64,000 nucleotides of DNA from positions 73,261 through 137,260 of the forward strand of contig NZ_KQ948436.1 of NCBI RefSeq assembly GCF_001514065.1. The letters run 5' to 3'. Source of the stretch: Streptomyces antibioticus (GTDB lineage: Bacteria > Actinomycetota > Actinomycetes > Streptomycetales > Streptomycetaceae). Below, in pieces: positions 47,815-56,045 of the stretch. A model generated the notes under the pieces. It saw only the letters and a program-made list of their open reading frames with translations. It did not search any database and was not told the DNA's origin. The position numbers were made by a program, and so were the translations under genes. How positions within the stretch are numbered: the first letter of the stretch is position 1; every line of letters begins with the position of its first letter.

Positions 47815-50267
47815 ACCGGTCCCGCCACCACCGACACCGTCTTCGCCAGCGACACACCCGAACCGTCGCGGCGCGGGTCGATCTCCGGGAGGTCGGCCGG
47901 GGTGCCGTTCTTCTGGGCCGCCTTCGCGGGGACGGCGCCCGCCCAGGCGAAGGACAGGCAGTCCTCGCCCTTCAGGAAGCGCTGGCAGCGGACGCCACCG
48001 GTCGCGCGGCCCTTGCGCGGGTACTGGTCGAACGGGGTCAGCTTGGCGGTCGTCTGGACCGAGTCGTCCAGCGTCCCGCGGGAGCCCGCGACCGTGAACA
48101 CCACCGCGTCCGCCGCCGGGTCCACCGCCGTGAAGGAGATGACCTTCGCGCCGTCCGCGAGCTTGATGCCCGCCACGCCGCCGGCCGGACGGCCCTGCGG
48201 GCGGACCTGGGCGGCCTGGTAGCGGAGCAGTTGCGCGTCGTCCGTGATGAAGACCAGGTCCTCGTCGCCGGTACGGAGTTCCACCGCGCCGACGATCCGG
48301 TCGCCATCCTTGAGCGTGATGACCTCCAACTCCTCCTTGTTCGAGGGGTAGTCGGGGACGACACGCTTCACGACGCCCTGTTCCGTGCCGAGCGCCAGGC
48401 CCGGGGACGATTCGTCGAGGGTGATCAGGCAGACCACCGACTCGCCGTCGGTCAGGGACACGAACTCCGACAGGGGAGCGCCGCCCGCGAGGTTCGGGGC
48501 GGAGGCCGTCTCGGGCAGCTGCGGCAGGTCCACGACGTTGATCCGCAGCAGGCGGCCCTCAGAGGTCACCGCGCCGATCTCGCCGCGCGCGGTCGCCGGG
48601 ACCGCCGAGATGATCACGTCGTGCTTGACGCGCTTGCCGTCGGCGTCCGCCGGGAACGGCTCGCCGTTGGCCGTACGCGCCAGCAGACCCGTCGAGGACA
48701 GCAGCACCCGGCACGGGTCGTCCGCCACCTGGAGCGGCACCGCGGCCGCCGGGGCGCCCGCGGACTCGAGCAGGACCGTACGCCGGTCGGTGCCGAACTT
48801 CTTGGCCACCGAGGCCAGTTCGGCGGAGACCAGCTTGCGCAGCTCCGCGTCCGAGTCGAGGATCGCGGTCAGCTCCTCGATCTCCGTGTTGAGCCGGTCC
48901 TTCTCGGACTCCAGCTCGATGCGGTCGAACTTGGTCAGGCGGCGCAGCGGGGTGTCCAGGATGTACTGGGTCTGGATCTCCGACAGAGCGAAGCGCTCCA
49001 TCAGGCGCTCCTTGGCCTGCGCGGAGTTCTCGCTCTGCCGGATGAGGCGGATGACCTCGTCGATGTCGAGCAGCGCGGTCAGCAGGCCCTCGACCAGGTG
49101 CAGGCGGTCGCGGCGCTTGGTGCGGCGGAACTCGCTGCGGCGGCGGACGACCTCGAAGCGGTGGTCGAGGTAGACCTCCAGGAGCTCCTTGAGGCCCAGC
49201 GTCAGCGGCTGGCCGTCGACCAGCGCGACGTTGTTGATGCCGAAGGACTCCTCCATCGGCGTCAGCTTGTAGAGCTGCTCCAGGACCGCTTCCGGCACGA
49301 AGCCGTTCTTGATCTCGATGACCAGACGCAGGCCGTGCGCACGGTCGGTGAGGTCCTTGACGTCGGCGATGCCCTGGATCTTCTTCGAGCCGACCAGGTC
49401 CTTGATCTTGGCGATGACCTTCTCCGGGCCGACCGTGAAGGGCAGCTCGGTGATGACCAGGCCCTTGCGGCGGGCCGTCACCGTCTCCACCGCCACCGTC
49501 GCGCGGATCTTGAAGGTGCCGCGGCCCGTCTCGTACGCGTCCCGGATGCCGGCCAGGCCGACGATCCGGCCGCCCGTGGGCAGGTCGGGGCCGGGGACGT
49601 GCTTCATCAGGGTGTCCAGATCCGCGTTCGGGTAGCGGATCAGGTGGCGGGCGGCCGCGATGACCTCGGAGAGGTTGTGCGGCGGCATGTTCGTGGCCAT
49701 ACCGACCGCGATGCCCGACGAGCCGTTGACCAGCAGGTTCGGGAACGCGGCGGGCAGGGCCACCGGCTCCTGCTCCTGGCCGTCGTAGTTCGGCGCGAAG
49801 TCGACCGTGTCCTCGTCGATCGACTCGGTCATCAGGCTCGTCGCCTGCGCCTGCCGGCACTCGGTGTACCGCATGGCGGCCGGCGGGTCGTCGTTGCCCA
49901 GTGAGCCGAAGTTGCCGTGGCCGTCGACCAGGGGGACGCGCATCGAGAAGGGCTGGGCCATGCGCACCAGGGCGTCGTAGATCGACGAGTCGCCGTGCGG
50001 GTGCAACTTACCCATGACCTCGCCGACGACGCGGGCGCACTTCACATAGCCGCGGTCGGGGCGCAGCCCCATCTCGTTCATCTGGTAGACGATGCGCCGG
50101 TGGACCGGCTTGAGGCCGTCGCGGGCGTCCGGCAGGGCGCGGGAGTAGATGACCGAGTACGCGTACTCGAGGAAGGAGCCCTGCATCTCGTCGACGACGT
50201 CGATGTCGAGGATCTTCTCCTCGTACGAGTCGTCGGGCGGCGGGGTCTTCGTGGTGCGGCGGGCCAT
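47811..50267 (-). CDS. parC: Type IIA topoisomerase subunit A (ParC/GyrA-like)
   Basis: The DNA-cleaving subunit of a topoisomerase IV-like enzyme, 818 residues. The catalytic tyrosine is Tyr134 in AAMRYTECR. The quinolone-determining region is [15 protein letters not shown], with Ser94 and Asp98 at the positions altered in resistant GyrA, so it looks wild type. The coiled-coil region has [21 protein letters not shown] and the C-terminal beta-pinwheel follows (blades such as [15 protein letters not shown]). The ATG start lies in a 317-bp intergenic region. Its likely partner is the ParE-like gene 18 kb away. The stop codon overlaps that of the CobW-like gene. Confidence 0.93.
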   Translation of the reverse strand: MARRTTKTPPPDDSYEEKILDIDVVDEMQGSFLEYAYSVIYSRALPDARDGLKPVHRRIVYQMNEMGLRPDRGYVKCARVVGEVMGKLHPHGDSSIYDALVRMAQPFSMRVPLVDGHGNFGSLGNDDPPAAMRYTECRQAQATSLMTESIDEDTVDFAPNYDGQEQEPVALPAAFPNLLVNGSSGIAVGMATNMPPHNLSEVIAAARHLIRYPNADLDTLMKHVPGPDLPTGGRIVGLAGIRDAYETGRGTFKIRATVAVETVTARRKGLVITELPFTVGPEKVIAKIKDLVGSKKIQGIADVKDLTDRAHGLRLVIEIKNGFVPEAVLEQLYKLTPMEESFGINNVALVDGQPLTLGLKELLEVYLDHRFEVVRRRSEFRRTKRRDRLHLVEGLLTALLDIDEVIRLIRQSENSAQAKERLMERFALSEIQTQYILDTPLRRLTKFDRIELESEKDRLNTEIEELTAILDSDAELRKLVSAELASVAKKFGTDRRTVLLESAGAPAAAVPLQVADDPCRVLLSSTGLLARTANGEPFPADADGKRVKHDVIISAVPATARGEIGAVTSEGRLLRINVVDLPQLPETASAPNLAGGAPLSEFVSLTDGESVVCLITLDESSPGLALGTEQGVVKRVVPDYPSNKEELEVITLKDGDRIVGAVELRTGDEDLVFITDDAQLLRYQAAQVRPQGRPAGGVAGIKLADGAKVISFTAVDPAADAVVFTVAGSRGTLDDSVQTTAKLTPFDQYPRKGRATGGVRCQRFLKGEDCLSFAWAGAVPAKAAQKNGTPADLPEIDPRRDGSGVSLAKTVSVVAGPV

Positions 50268-50584
50268 CGCTGCCGGCTCCTCTTTTCTGGTCGCTCGCCT
50301 ACGGGTCGCTCGCGTCCCTTCGGCTCACTCTTGCTCAAGGGTGAACGGGGTCTGACGCGGACCATTGTGGACCCCGGCACTGACAACGCGGACGACGACC
50401 CGACATCAGCTCTCCCGCCGGTGGTTCACCCGCGCCGCACGGCGGCCCGTCCGCAGGCTACGGGATCTCGCTGTCGGCGTACGACCACCGGGAACTCCAC
50501 CGGTGCCCCACACGCTTGCATACAGTGGCAGGACCGGCAGAAAAACGCGGTTACGGCAACCGCACCGCGATCGAAGGGACGTAC
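50268..50584. other. Divergent promoter region between the ParC-like and M16 genes
   Basis: No gene is visible. A direct repeat GGGTCGCTCGC / GGTCGCTCGC lies at 50289-50312, near the ParC-like start. TACAGT at 50521-50526 is a good -10 for the M16 operon, about 60 bp before its start; no convincing -35 is seen. Confidence 0.4.
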
Positions 50585-51979
50585 ATGCCCATGGGTCACA
50601 CGGCCACAGACCAGGCAGGCACCGGAGGCCTGACAGCAACGGAGCACCGCCTGGCCAATGGGCTGCGCGTGGTGCTCTCCGAGGACCACCTGACCCCGGT
50701 CGCGGCGGTGTGCCTCTGGTACGACGTCGGCTCGCGCCACGAGGTCAAGGGGCGTACCGGTCTCGCTCACCTCTTCGAGCACCTGATGTTCCAGGGGTCG
50801 GGCCAGGTCAAGGGCAACGGCCACTTCGAGCTGGTGCAGGGGGCGGGCGGCTCGCTCAACGGCACCACCAGCTTCGAGCGGACCAACTACTTCGAGACCA
50901 TGCCCGCCCACCAGCTGGAGCTCGCCCTCTGGCTGGAGGCCGACCGCATGGGCTCCCTGCTGGCCGCCCTCGACGACGAGTCGATGGAGAACCAGCGGGA
51001 CGTGGTGAAGAACGAGCGCCGCCAGCGCTACGACAACGTCCCTTACGGCACGGCGTTCGAGAAGCTCACCGCCCTCGCCTACCCGGAGGGCCACCCCTAC
51101 CACCACACCCCGATCGGCTCGATGGCCGACCTGGACGCGGCCACCCTGGAGGACGCCCGCGCGTTCTTCCGGACGTACTACGCGCCCAACAACGCGGTCC
51201 TGTCGATCGTCGGTGACATCGACCCGGAGCAGACGCTCGCCTGGGTGGAGAAGTACTTCGGCTCCATCGCCTCCCACGACGGCAAGCCCGCCCCGCGTGA
51301 CGGCTCGCTGCCCGAGATCATCGGCGAGCAGCTGCGCGAGGTCGTCGAGGAAGAGGTCCCCGCGCGCGCGTTGATGGCCGCCTACCGGCTGCCGCACGAC
51401 GGCACGCGCGAGGCCGATGCCGCCGACCTGGCGCTCACCGTCCTCGGCGGCGGCGAGTCCTCCCGCCTCTACAACCGGCTCGTGCGCCGCGACCGTACGG
51501 CCGTCGCCGCCGGCTTCGGTCTGCTGCGGCTGGCCGGAGCGCCCTCCCTGGGCTGGCTGGACGTGAAGACGTCCGGTGACGTCGAGGTGCCGGTCATCGA
51601 GGCAGCGATCGACGAGGAGCTCGCCCGGTTCGCCGCGGAGGGCCCCACGGCCGAGGAAATGGAGCGCGCCCAGGCCCAGTTGGAGCGCGAGTGGCTGGAC
51701 CGGCTCGGCACCGTCGCGGGCCGCGCCGACGAACTGTGCCGCTACGCCGTCCTGTTCGGCGACCCGCAGCTCGCCCTCACCGCGGTCGACCGCGTCCTGG
51801 AGGTGACCGCCGAGGAGGTCCAGGAGGTCGCCAAGGCCCGCCTGCGCCCCGACAACCGCGCGGTGCTCGTCTACGAACCCGTCGCGGGGGAGCCCGCCGA
51901 GGACGCGGACCCGCCCGAGGACCCCGAGGCCGAAGCCACCGTCGAAGCCGGCGACAAGAACGAGGAGGCGGCCAAGTGA
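50585..51979 (+). CDS. M16-family zinc metallopeptidase, active subunit
   Basis: A 464-residue pitrilysin-type (M16B) peptidase. The inverted zinc motif HxxEH is present as LAHLFEHLMFQG (about residues 62-73), and the distal Glu is in VVKNERRQRYDN. The two-domain M16 fold is complete: YYAPNNAVLSIVGDI closes the first half and GGGESSRLYNRLVR opens the second. The ATG at 50585 follows GAAGGGA; a second ATG at 50591 is possible. It overlaps the next M16 gene by 4 bp, so the two probably form a heterodimer. No signal peptide, so it is cytoplasmic. Substrates are unknown. Confidence 0.92.
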   Translation: MPMGHTATDQAGTGGLTATEHRLANGLRVVLSEDHLTPVAAVCLWYDVGSRHEVKGRTGLAHLFEHLMFQGSGQVKGNGHFELVQGAGGSLNGTTSFERTNYFETMPAHQLELALWLEADRMGSLLAALDDESMENQRDVVKNERRQRYDNVPYGTAFEKLTALAYPEGHPYHHTPIGSMADLDAATLEDARAFFRTYYAPNNAVLSIVGDIDPEQTLAWVEKYFGSIASHDGKPAPRDGSLPEIIGEQLREVVEEEVPARALMAAYRLPHDGTREADAADLALTVLGGGESSRLYNRLVRRDRTAVAAGFGLLRLAGAPSLGWLDVKTSGDVEVPVIEAAIDEELARFAAEGPTAEEMERAQAQLEREWLDRLGTVAGRADELCRYAVLFGDPQLALTAVDRVLEVTAEEVQEVAKARLRPDNRAVLVYEPVAGEPAEDADPPEDPEAEATVEAGDKNEEAAK

Positions 51980-53364
51980 CCGAGCTCGCCACGATGGAAT
52001 TCCACCCCCAGCCCCAGGCGGGCGAGGCCAAGCCCTGGGCGTTCCCGGCCCCCACGCGCGGGACGCTGCACAACGGCCTCACCGTGCTGCGCTGCCACCG
52101 CCCCGGCCAGCAGGTCGTCGCCGTCGAGGTTCTCCTCGACGCCCCCCTGGACGCCGAACCGACGGGCCTGGACGGCGTTGCCACGATCATGGCGCGCGCG
52201 TTCTCCGAGGGCACCGACAAGCACTCCGCCGAGGAGTTCGCCGCCGAGCTGGAGCGCTGCGGCGCCACCCTCGACGCGCACGCCGACCACCCCGGCGTCC
52301 GCCTCAGCCTCGAAGTCCCCGTCTCCCGGCTGCCCAAGGCGCTCGGACTGCTCGCCGACGCCCTGAGGGCACCCGCGTTCGCGGACGACGAGGTCGAGCG
52401 CCTCGTCACCAACCGCCTCGACGAGATCCCGCACGAGCTGGCCAACCCCTCGCGCCGGGCCGCCAAGGAGCTCTCCCGGACGCTGTTCCCGGCTGACCTG
52501 CGCATGTCGCGCCCCCGCCAGGGCACCGAGGAGACCGTCCGGAACATCGACTCGGCCGCCGTACGCGCCTTCTACGAGAAGCACGTACGGCCCGCCACCG
52601 GCACCGTCGTGGTCGTCGGCGACCTCACGGACGTCGACCTGGACGGGCTGCTCGGCGACACCCTCGGCTCCTGGACCGGCTCCGCGGCCGAGTCGCGCCC
52701 GGTGCCGGCCATCACCGCCGACGACACCGGCCGGGTCGTCATCGTGGACCGCCCCGGCGCCGTCCAGACGCAGTTGCTGATCGGCCGTATCGGCGCCGAC
52801 CGGCACGACCGCGTGTGGCCCGCGCAGGTGCTCGGCACGTACTGCCTCGGCGGCACCCTCACCTCCCGTCTGGACCGTGTCCTGCGCGAGGAGAAGGGCT
52901 ACACCTACGGAGTCCGGGCGTTCGGCCAGGTGCTGCGCTCCGCTCCGGACGGCACCGGTGCCGCGATGCTCGCCATCAGCGGCTCCGTGGACACCCCGAA
53001 CACCGGTCCCGCGCTGGACGACCTGTGGACGGTGCTGCGCACCCTTGCGGCGGAGGGGCTCACCGACGCCGAGCGCGACGTCGCCGTGCAGAACCTCGTC
53101 GGGGTGGCCCCGCTCAAGTACGAGACGGCGGCAGCCGTGGCGAGCACGCTGGCCGACCAGGTCGAGCAGTACCTGCCCGACGACTACCAGGCCACGCTGT
53201 ACCGCCAGCTCGCCGCGACCGGCACCGTCGAGGCCACCGCGGCGGCCGTCAACGCCTTCCCGGTGGACCGCCTGGTGACGATCCTGGTCGGCGACGCGGC
53301 GGCCATCAAGGAGCCCGTGGAGGCCCTCGGCATCGGCGAAGTCACCGTGGTGACAGCCGAGTAG
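51976..53364 (+). CDS. M16-family protein, catalytically degenerate subunit
   Basis: A 462-residue M16 homologue that lacks the HxxEH zinc site: the matching place reads GLDGVATIMARAF. The second-half motif CLGGTLTSRLDRVLREEKGYTYGVRA is well kept, which is the substrate-binding part in heterodimeric M16B peptidases. It therefore probably serves as the partner of the upstream active subunit, as in mitochondrial processing peptidase-like pairs. The GTG overlaps the upstream stop (GTGA). A strong terminator follows. Confidence 0.9.
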   Translation: MTELATMEFHPQPQAGEAKPWAFPAPTRGTLHNGLTVLRCHRPGQQVVAVEVLLDAPLDAEPTGLDGVATIMARAFSEGTDKHSAEEFAAELERCGATLDAHADHPGVRLSLEVPVSRLPKALGLLADALRAPAFADDEVERLVTNRLDEIPHELANPSRRAAKELSRTLFPADLRMSRPRQGTEETVRNIDSAAVRAFYEKHVRPATGTVVVVGDLTDVDLDGLLGDTLGSWTGSAAESRPVPAITADDTGRVVIVDRPGAVQTQLLIGRIGADRHDRVWPAQVLGTYCLGGTLTSRLDRVLREEKGYTYGVRAFGQVLRSAPDGTGAAMLAISGSVDTPNTGPALDDLWTVLRTLAAEGLTDAERDVAVQNLVGVAPLKYETAAAVASTLADQVEQYLPDDYQATLYRQLAATGTVEATAAAVNAFPVDRLVTILVGDAAAIKEPVEALGIGEVTVVTAE

Positions 53365-53390
53365 AAGCACGGCAGAAGCACGCGCGCGTG

Positions 53391-53428
53391 AAGGGGCCCT
53401 GGTGACGGAAGCGTCACCAGGGCCCCTT
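53391..53428 (+). terminator. Terminator of the M16 operon
   Basis: AAGGGGCCCTGGTGAC (53391-53406) pairs perfectly with 53413-53428 across GGAAGC, followed by AATG. Confidence 0.88.
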
Positions 53429-53583
53429 AATGTCCGAATAGGAATGAATTGAAGGCTGGTTGCCTGTTTGCCCTGTGGGATGTGCTACAAACTGCCTGAT
53501 CCGTTTGGGGATTGAAAGTGACCCCCCTTAGCGTCATCCCGGCTGTCCGTCAGGCAGTGCGCCGCGCCCGCGGCACCGGACAG

Positions 53584-53732
53584 TCATCGCCGAGTCCCCG
53601 TACGGCGCGAGCCAGGGGAGCCGGGGACCCACGTAGTCCCTGGGGTGAATCGGACGCCCGCGCGTGCAGCGAGGGGGTCCGTAGGAGACCTTCCTGCTCC
53701 GAACCCGTCAGCTAACCCGGTAGGCGAGAGGG
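53584..53732 (+). ncRNA. ydaO-type cyclic di-AMP riboswitch
   Basis: The leader of the M23 peptidase carries the conserved ydaO/yuaA aptamer blocks in order: CGCCGAGTCCCCG, AGCCAGGGGAGCCGGGGAC, TGGGGTGAATCGG, GTAGGAGACC, and CGAACCCGTCAGCTAACCCGG TAGGC near the end. In Streptomyces, c-di-AMP riboswitches of this class precede genes for cell-wall hydrolases such as rpfA and M23 peptidases. c-di-AMP should turn expression off. Boundaries are approximate. An open frame through this region is not a gene. Confidence 0.92.
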
Positions 53733-53753
53733 AAGGAAAGGATCAGCCACTTC

Positions 53754-54518
53754 ATGGCGTTCACGCGCCCCACCGGGAAGCATCGTGCCCCGAGCCGGAT
53801 GAAGCGCACCACCGCCCGCGCGGCGGGGGTCGCGGCCCTCACCACCACCGGCGTCCTCGGCACCCTCGCCGCCCCGGCCCTCGCCGCGGAGCCCGCGGTC
53901 GAGCAGACCGGCATCGTCCCGGTCATCAGCATCGGCGACTCGGTCGCCGACCAGATCGACGCCCAGGCCGCCGCCCAGGAGCAGGCCGCCGAGGAGGCCG
54001 CCCAGAAGAAGGCCGAGGAGCTGGCCCGCAAGAAGGCCGCCGCCAAGGCCAAGAAGGAGCGCGAGGCCAAGGAGCGCGCCGCCCGCGCCGCCGCCGAGCG
54101 CAAGCGCCTCAACACCTTCGTCGCCCCGATCTCGGGCTCGTACATCTCCACCGGCTACAAGGCCGGCGGCGCCGTCTGGTCCTCCGGCAGCCACACCGGG
54201 GTCGACTTCCACGCCGCCAGCGGCACCCCCGTCCATGCGGTCGGGTCCGGCACCGTCGTCGAGGCCGGCTGGGGCGGGTCGTACGGCAACAACATCGTGA
54301 TCAGGATGAACGACGGCACGTACACCCAGTACGGTCACCTGTCGTCCATCGGTGTCTCGGTCGGGCAGACGGTCACCCCGGGCCAGCAGATCGGCCTGTC
54401 CGGCGCGACCGGCAACGTCACCGGTCCGCACCTGCACTTCGAGGCCCGGACGACTCCCGAGTACGGCTCGGACATCGACCCCGTCGCCTACCTGCGCTCG
54501 CACGGTGTGAACGTCTGA
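53754..54518 (+). CDS. Secreted M23 (lysostaphin-type) endopeptidase
   Basis: A 254-residue peptidoglycan endopeptidase that cuts peptide cross-links. A signal peptide ends near APALAAEP (residues about 38-46). A long Ala/Glu/Lys coiled coil follows (residues 65-118, AAEEAAQKKAEELARKK and similar). The M23 domain has the zinc ligands in SHTGVDFHAASGTP and GPHLHFEART. YSGG-like regions give the usual beta fold. It is expressed behind a c-di-AMP riboswitch, with AAGGA at 53737-53741. This ties cell-wall cutting to the c-di-AMP osmotic/turgor signal; the role in growth or germination is known for relatives. Confidence 0.94.
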   Translation: MAFTRPTGKHRAPSRMKRTTARAAGVAALTTTGVLGTLAAPALAAEPAVEQTGIVPVISIGDSVADQIDAQAAAQEQAAEEAAQKKAEELARKKAAAKAKKEREAKERAARAAAERKRLNTFVAPISGSYISTGYKAGGAVWSSGSHTGVDFHAASGTPVHAVGSGTVVEAGWGGSYGNNIVIRMNDGTYTQYGHLSSIGVSVGQTVTPGQQIGLSGATGNVTGPHLHFEARTTPEYGSDIDPVAYLRSHGVNV

Positions 54519-54567
54519 GGCGCGGCGTGACCGTCCGCCTCCGACGGCGGACCGCAAGATCTCCCGG

Positions 54568-54592
54568 AACCCCGGCTCACCTGGCCGGGGTT
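54568..54592 (+). terminator. Terminator of the M23 gene
   Basis: AACCCCGGC (54568-54576) pairs with GCCGGGGTT (54584-54592) across 7 nt, followed by TCGCCGTTTTCG. Confidence 0.75.
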
Positions 54593-54731
54593 TCGCCGTT
54601 TTCGCCACCCGGCTGTCCAAAAAATATGCATGGATTCCGGTCCGCCATCGGAAATTCCCGTTCCTTGCAATAGAGTCACTGAACACACGTCAATCGTCGA
54701 CGTTTCACGGGGATTAAAGCGGAGGTCGGTC

Positions 54732-55427
54732 ATGCGTATTCCGGCGCACTCGGTATGCACCGCGATCAGGGACGACATCGTCTCCGGTGTCCACGAGCGC
54801 GGCAGCCGCCTCACCGAGGAACTCCTCGCCCGCCGCTACGGCGTCTCCCGTGTCCCCGTCCGGGAGGCCCTGCGCACCCTGGAGGCCGAGGGCTTCGTGG
54901 TGACGCGGCGGCACGCGGGCGCGTGCGTCGCCGAACCGACCGAGCAGGAGGCCGCCGACCTGCTGGAGATGCGGATGCTCCTGGAGCCGCTCGGCGCCTC
55001 CCGGGCCGCCCAGCGGCGCACCGAGGCTCACCTGAAGGTCCTGCGTGGCCTGGTCAGGCTGGGGCAGGAGCGGGCCAGGCGGGGCAACAGCGAGGATCTG
55101 CGCTCCCTGGGCGGCTGGTTCCACGAGACGCTCGCCCAGGCCTCCGGCAGCCCCGCACTGACCTCGATGCTGACCCAGCTGCGCCACAAGATCTCCTGGA
55201 TGTACTCCGTGGAGGCGCCCGCCAACCCCGTGGAGTCCTGGGCGGAGCACGGCGCGATCGTCGACGCCGTGGCGCGCGGGGACGCGGAACGCGCGCGTGC
55301 GGTCACCGCGCTGCACACCGAGCGCTCGACCGCGGCGCACCGCCTTCGATTCCGCGCCGCGGGAGATCGGCCCGAACGTGTGAGGAACTCGCAACATCCC
55401 GTAAACATGCCGAGCCTGCGGCATTAA
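54732..55427 (+). CDS. GntR-family (FadR-type) transcriptional regulator
   Basis: A 231-residue GntR regulator. The winged helix is at residues 8-75 (AIRDDIVSGVHERGSRLTEELLARRYGVSR, then VREALRTLEAEGFVV in pieces). The FCD-type C-terminal domain follows, with EMRMLLEPLGASRAAQRR and LGGWFHETLAQASG, although the usual metal-binding histidines look incomplete. The ATG at 54732 follows GGAGG six bases upstream. It converges on ptsH. No operator is evident, and its target and ligand are unknown. Confidence 0.9.
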   Translation: MRIPAHSVCTAIRDDIVSGVHERGSRLTEELLARRYGVSRVPVREALRTLEAEGFVVTRRHAGACVAEPTEQEAADLLEMRMLLEPLGASRAAQRRTEAHLKVLRGLVRLGQERARRGNSEDLRSLGGWFHETLAQASGSPALTSMLTQLRHKISWMYSVEAPANPVESWAEHGAIVDAVARGDAERARAVTALHTERSTAAHRLRFRAAGDRPERVRNSQHPVNMPSLRH

Positions 55428-55498
55428 CACGAGGGCCGTATACAAAGAAGCAGTAATTCGTGGGGAACTATTTATGCTGCCCGCGAGAGGGAATTGCA

Positions 55499-55531
55499 AA
55501 GGGCCCGCCCGATAAACTCGGACGAGCCCTT
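55499..55531. terminator. Hairpin between the GntR and ptsH genes
   Basis: On the minus strand AAGGGC-T-CG-T-CCG pairs with CGG-G-CG-G-GCCCTT (two mismatches), followed by TTGC. It probably ends ptsH. Confidence 0.55.
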
Positions 55532-55564
55532 CAGTGGTGCCGTGAATCAGTCGGCGCCGATAAA

Positions 55565-55846
55565 TCAGACGGTCTCGGGGAGCTCCTCGAGGCCCTCGGA
55601 GACCAGCTTCGCCAGACGGTCGAGGGCGGCGTCCGCGCCCTCGGCGTCCGACGCGAGGACGATCTCCTCGCCGCCCTGGGCGCCGAGGCCCAGGACCGCC
55701 AGCATGGAGGCCGCGTTGACGGGGTTGCCGTCGGCCTTGGCGATCGTCACGGGGATACCGGAGGCCGTGGTGGCCCGGACGAAGATGGAAGCGGGGCGGG
55801 CGTGGAGGCCCTCGGCCCAGCCGACGTTGACGCGGCGCTCAGCCAT
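55565..55846 (-). CDS. ptsH: HPr, phosphocarrier protein of the PTS
   Basis: A 93-residue phosphocarrier that passes phosphate from enzyme I to sugar-specific EIIA. The phospho-acceptor is His15 in EGLHARPAS. A serine at the regulatory position is present (Ser47, AASMLAVLGLG). It stands alone, not with ptsI. A DasR-type operator lies 25 bp upstream, consistent with DasR control of PTS genes in Streptomyces through glucosamine-6-phosphate. A weak hairpin follows. Confidence 0.95.
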   Translation of the reverse strand: MAERRVNVGWAEGLHARPASIFVRATTASGIPVTIAKADGNPVNAASMLAVLGLGAQGGEEIVLASDAEGADAALDRLAKLVSEGLEELPETV

Positions 55847-55870
55847 GTGATGCTGCCCTTCGGTGTTCAG

Positions 55871-55886
55871 GGTTGTCTAGACCAGT
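55871..55886 (-). promoter_or_regulatory. DasR-responsive element (dre) of ptsH
   Basis: On the minus strand ACTGGTCTAGACAACC matches the dre consensus ACTGGTCTAGACCACT at 14 of 16 bases. DasR is the known repressor of PTS and aminosugar genes in Streptomyces. Confidence 0.85.
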
Positions 55887-56045
55887 TTCCCACACGTGAA
55901 GTGTCTCCGGATCGGGTCGTACGTCCCGTCCGGGGTGGGTCGTCGGACCGCGGCCTCGGTCCGGCTTCCGTCCTCTTGCGATCCTCTTGCGCTCTCCACA
56001 GACTGCCTCGCGCCGTTGTCGTACGCGAGCCGTACTCTGGGGCCC

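Noticed and set aside
53512-53715. Small protein gene upstream of the M23 peptidase
   Set aside because: The stretch is the c-di-AMP aptamer; conservation there is of RNA, not of a reading frame.
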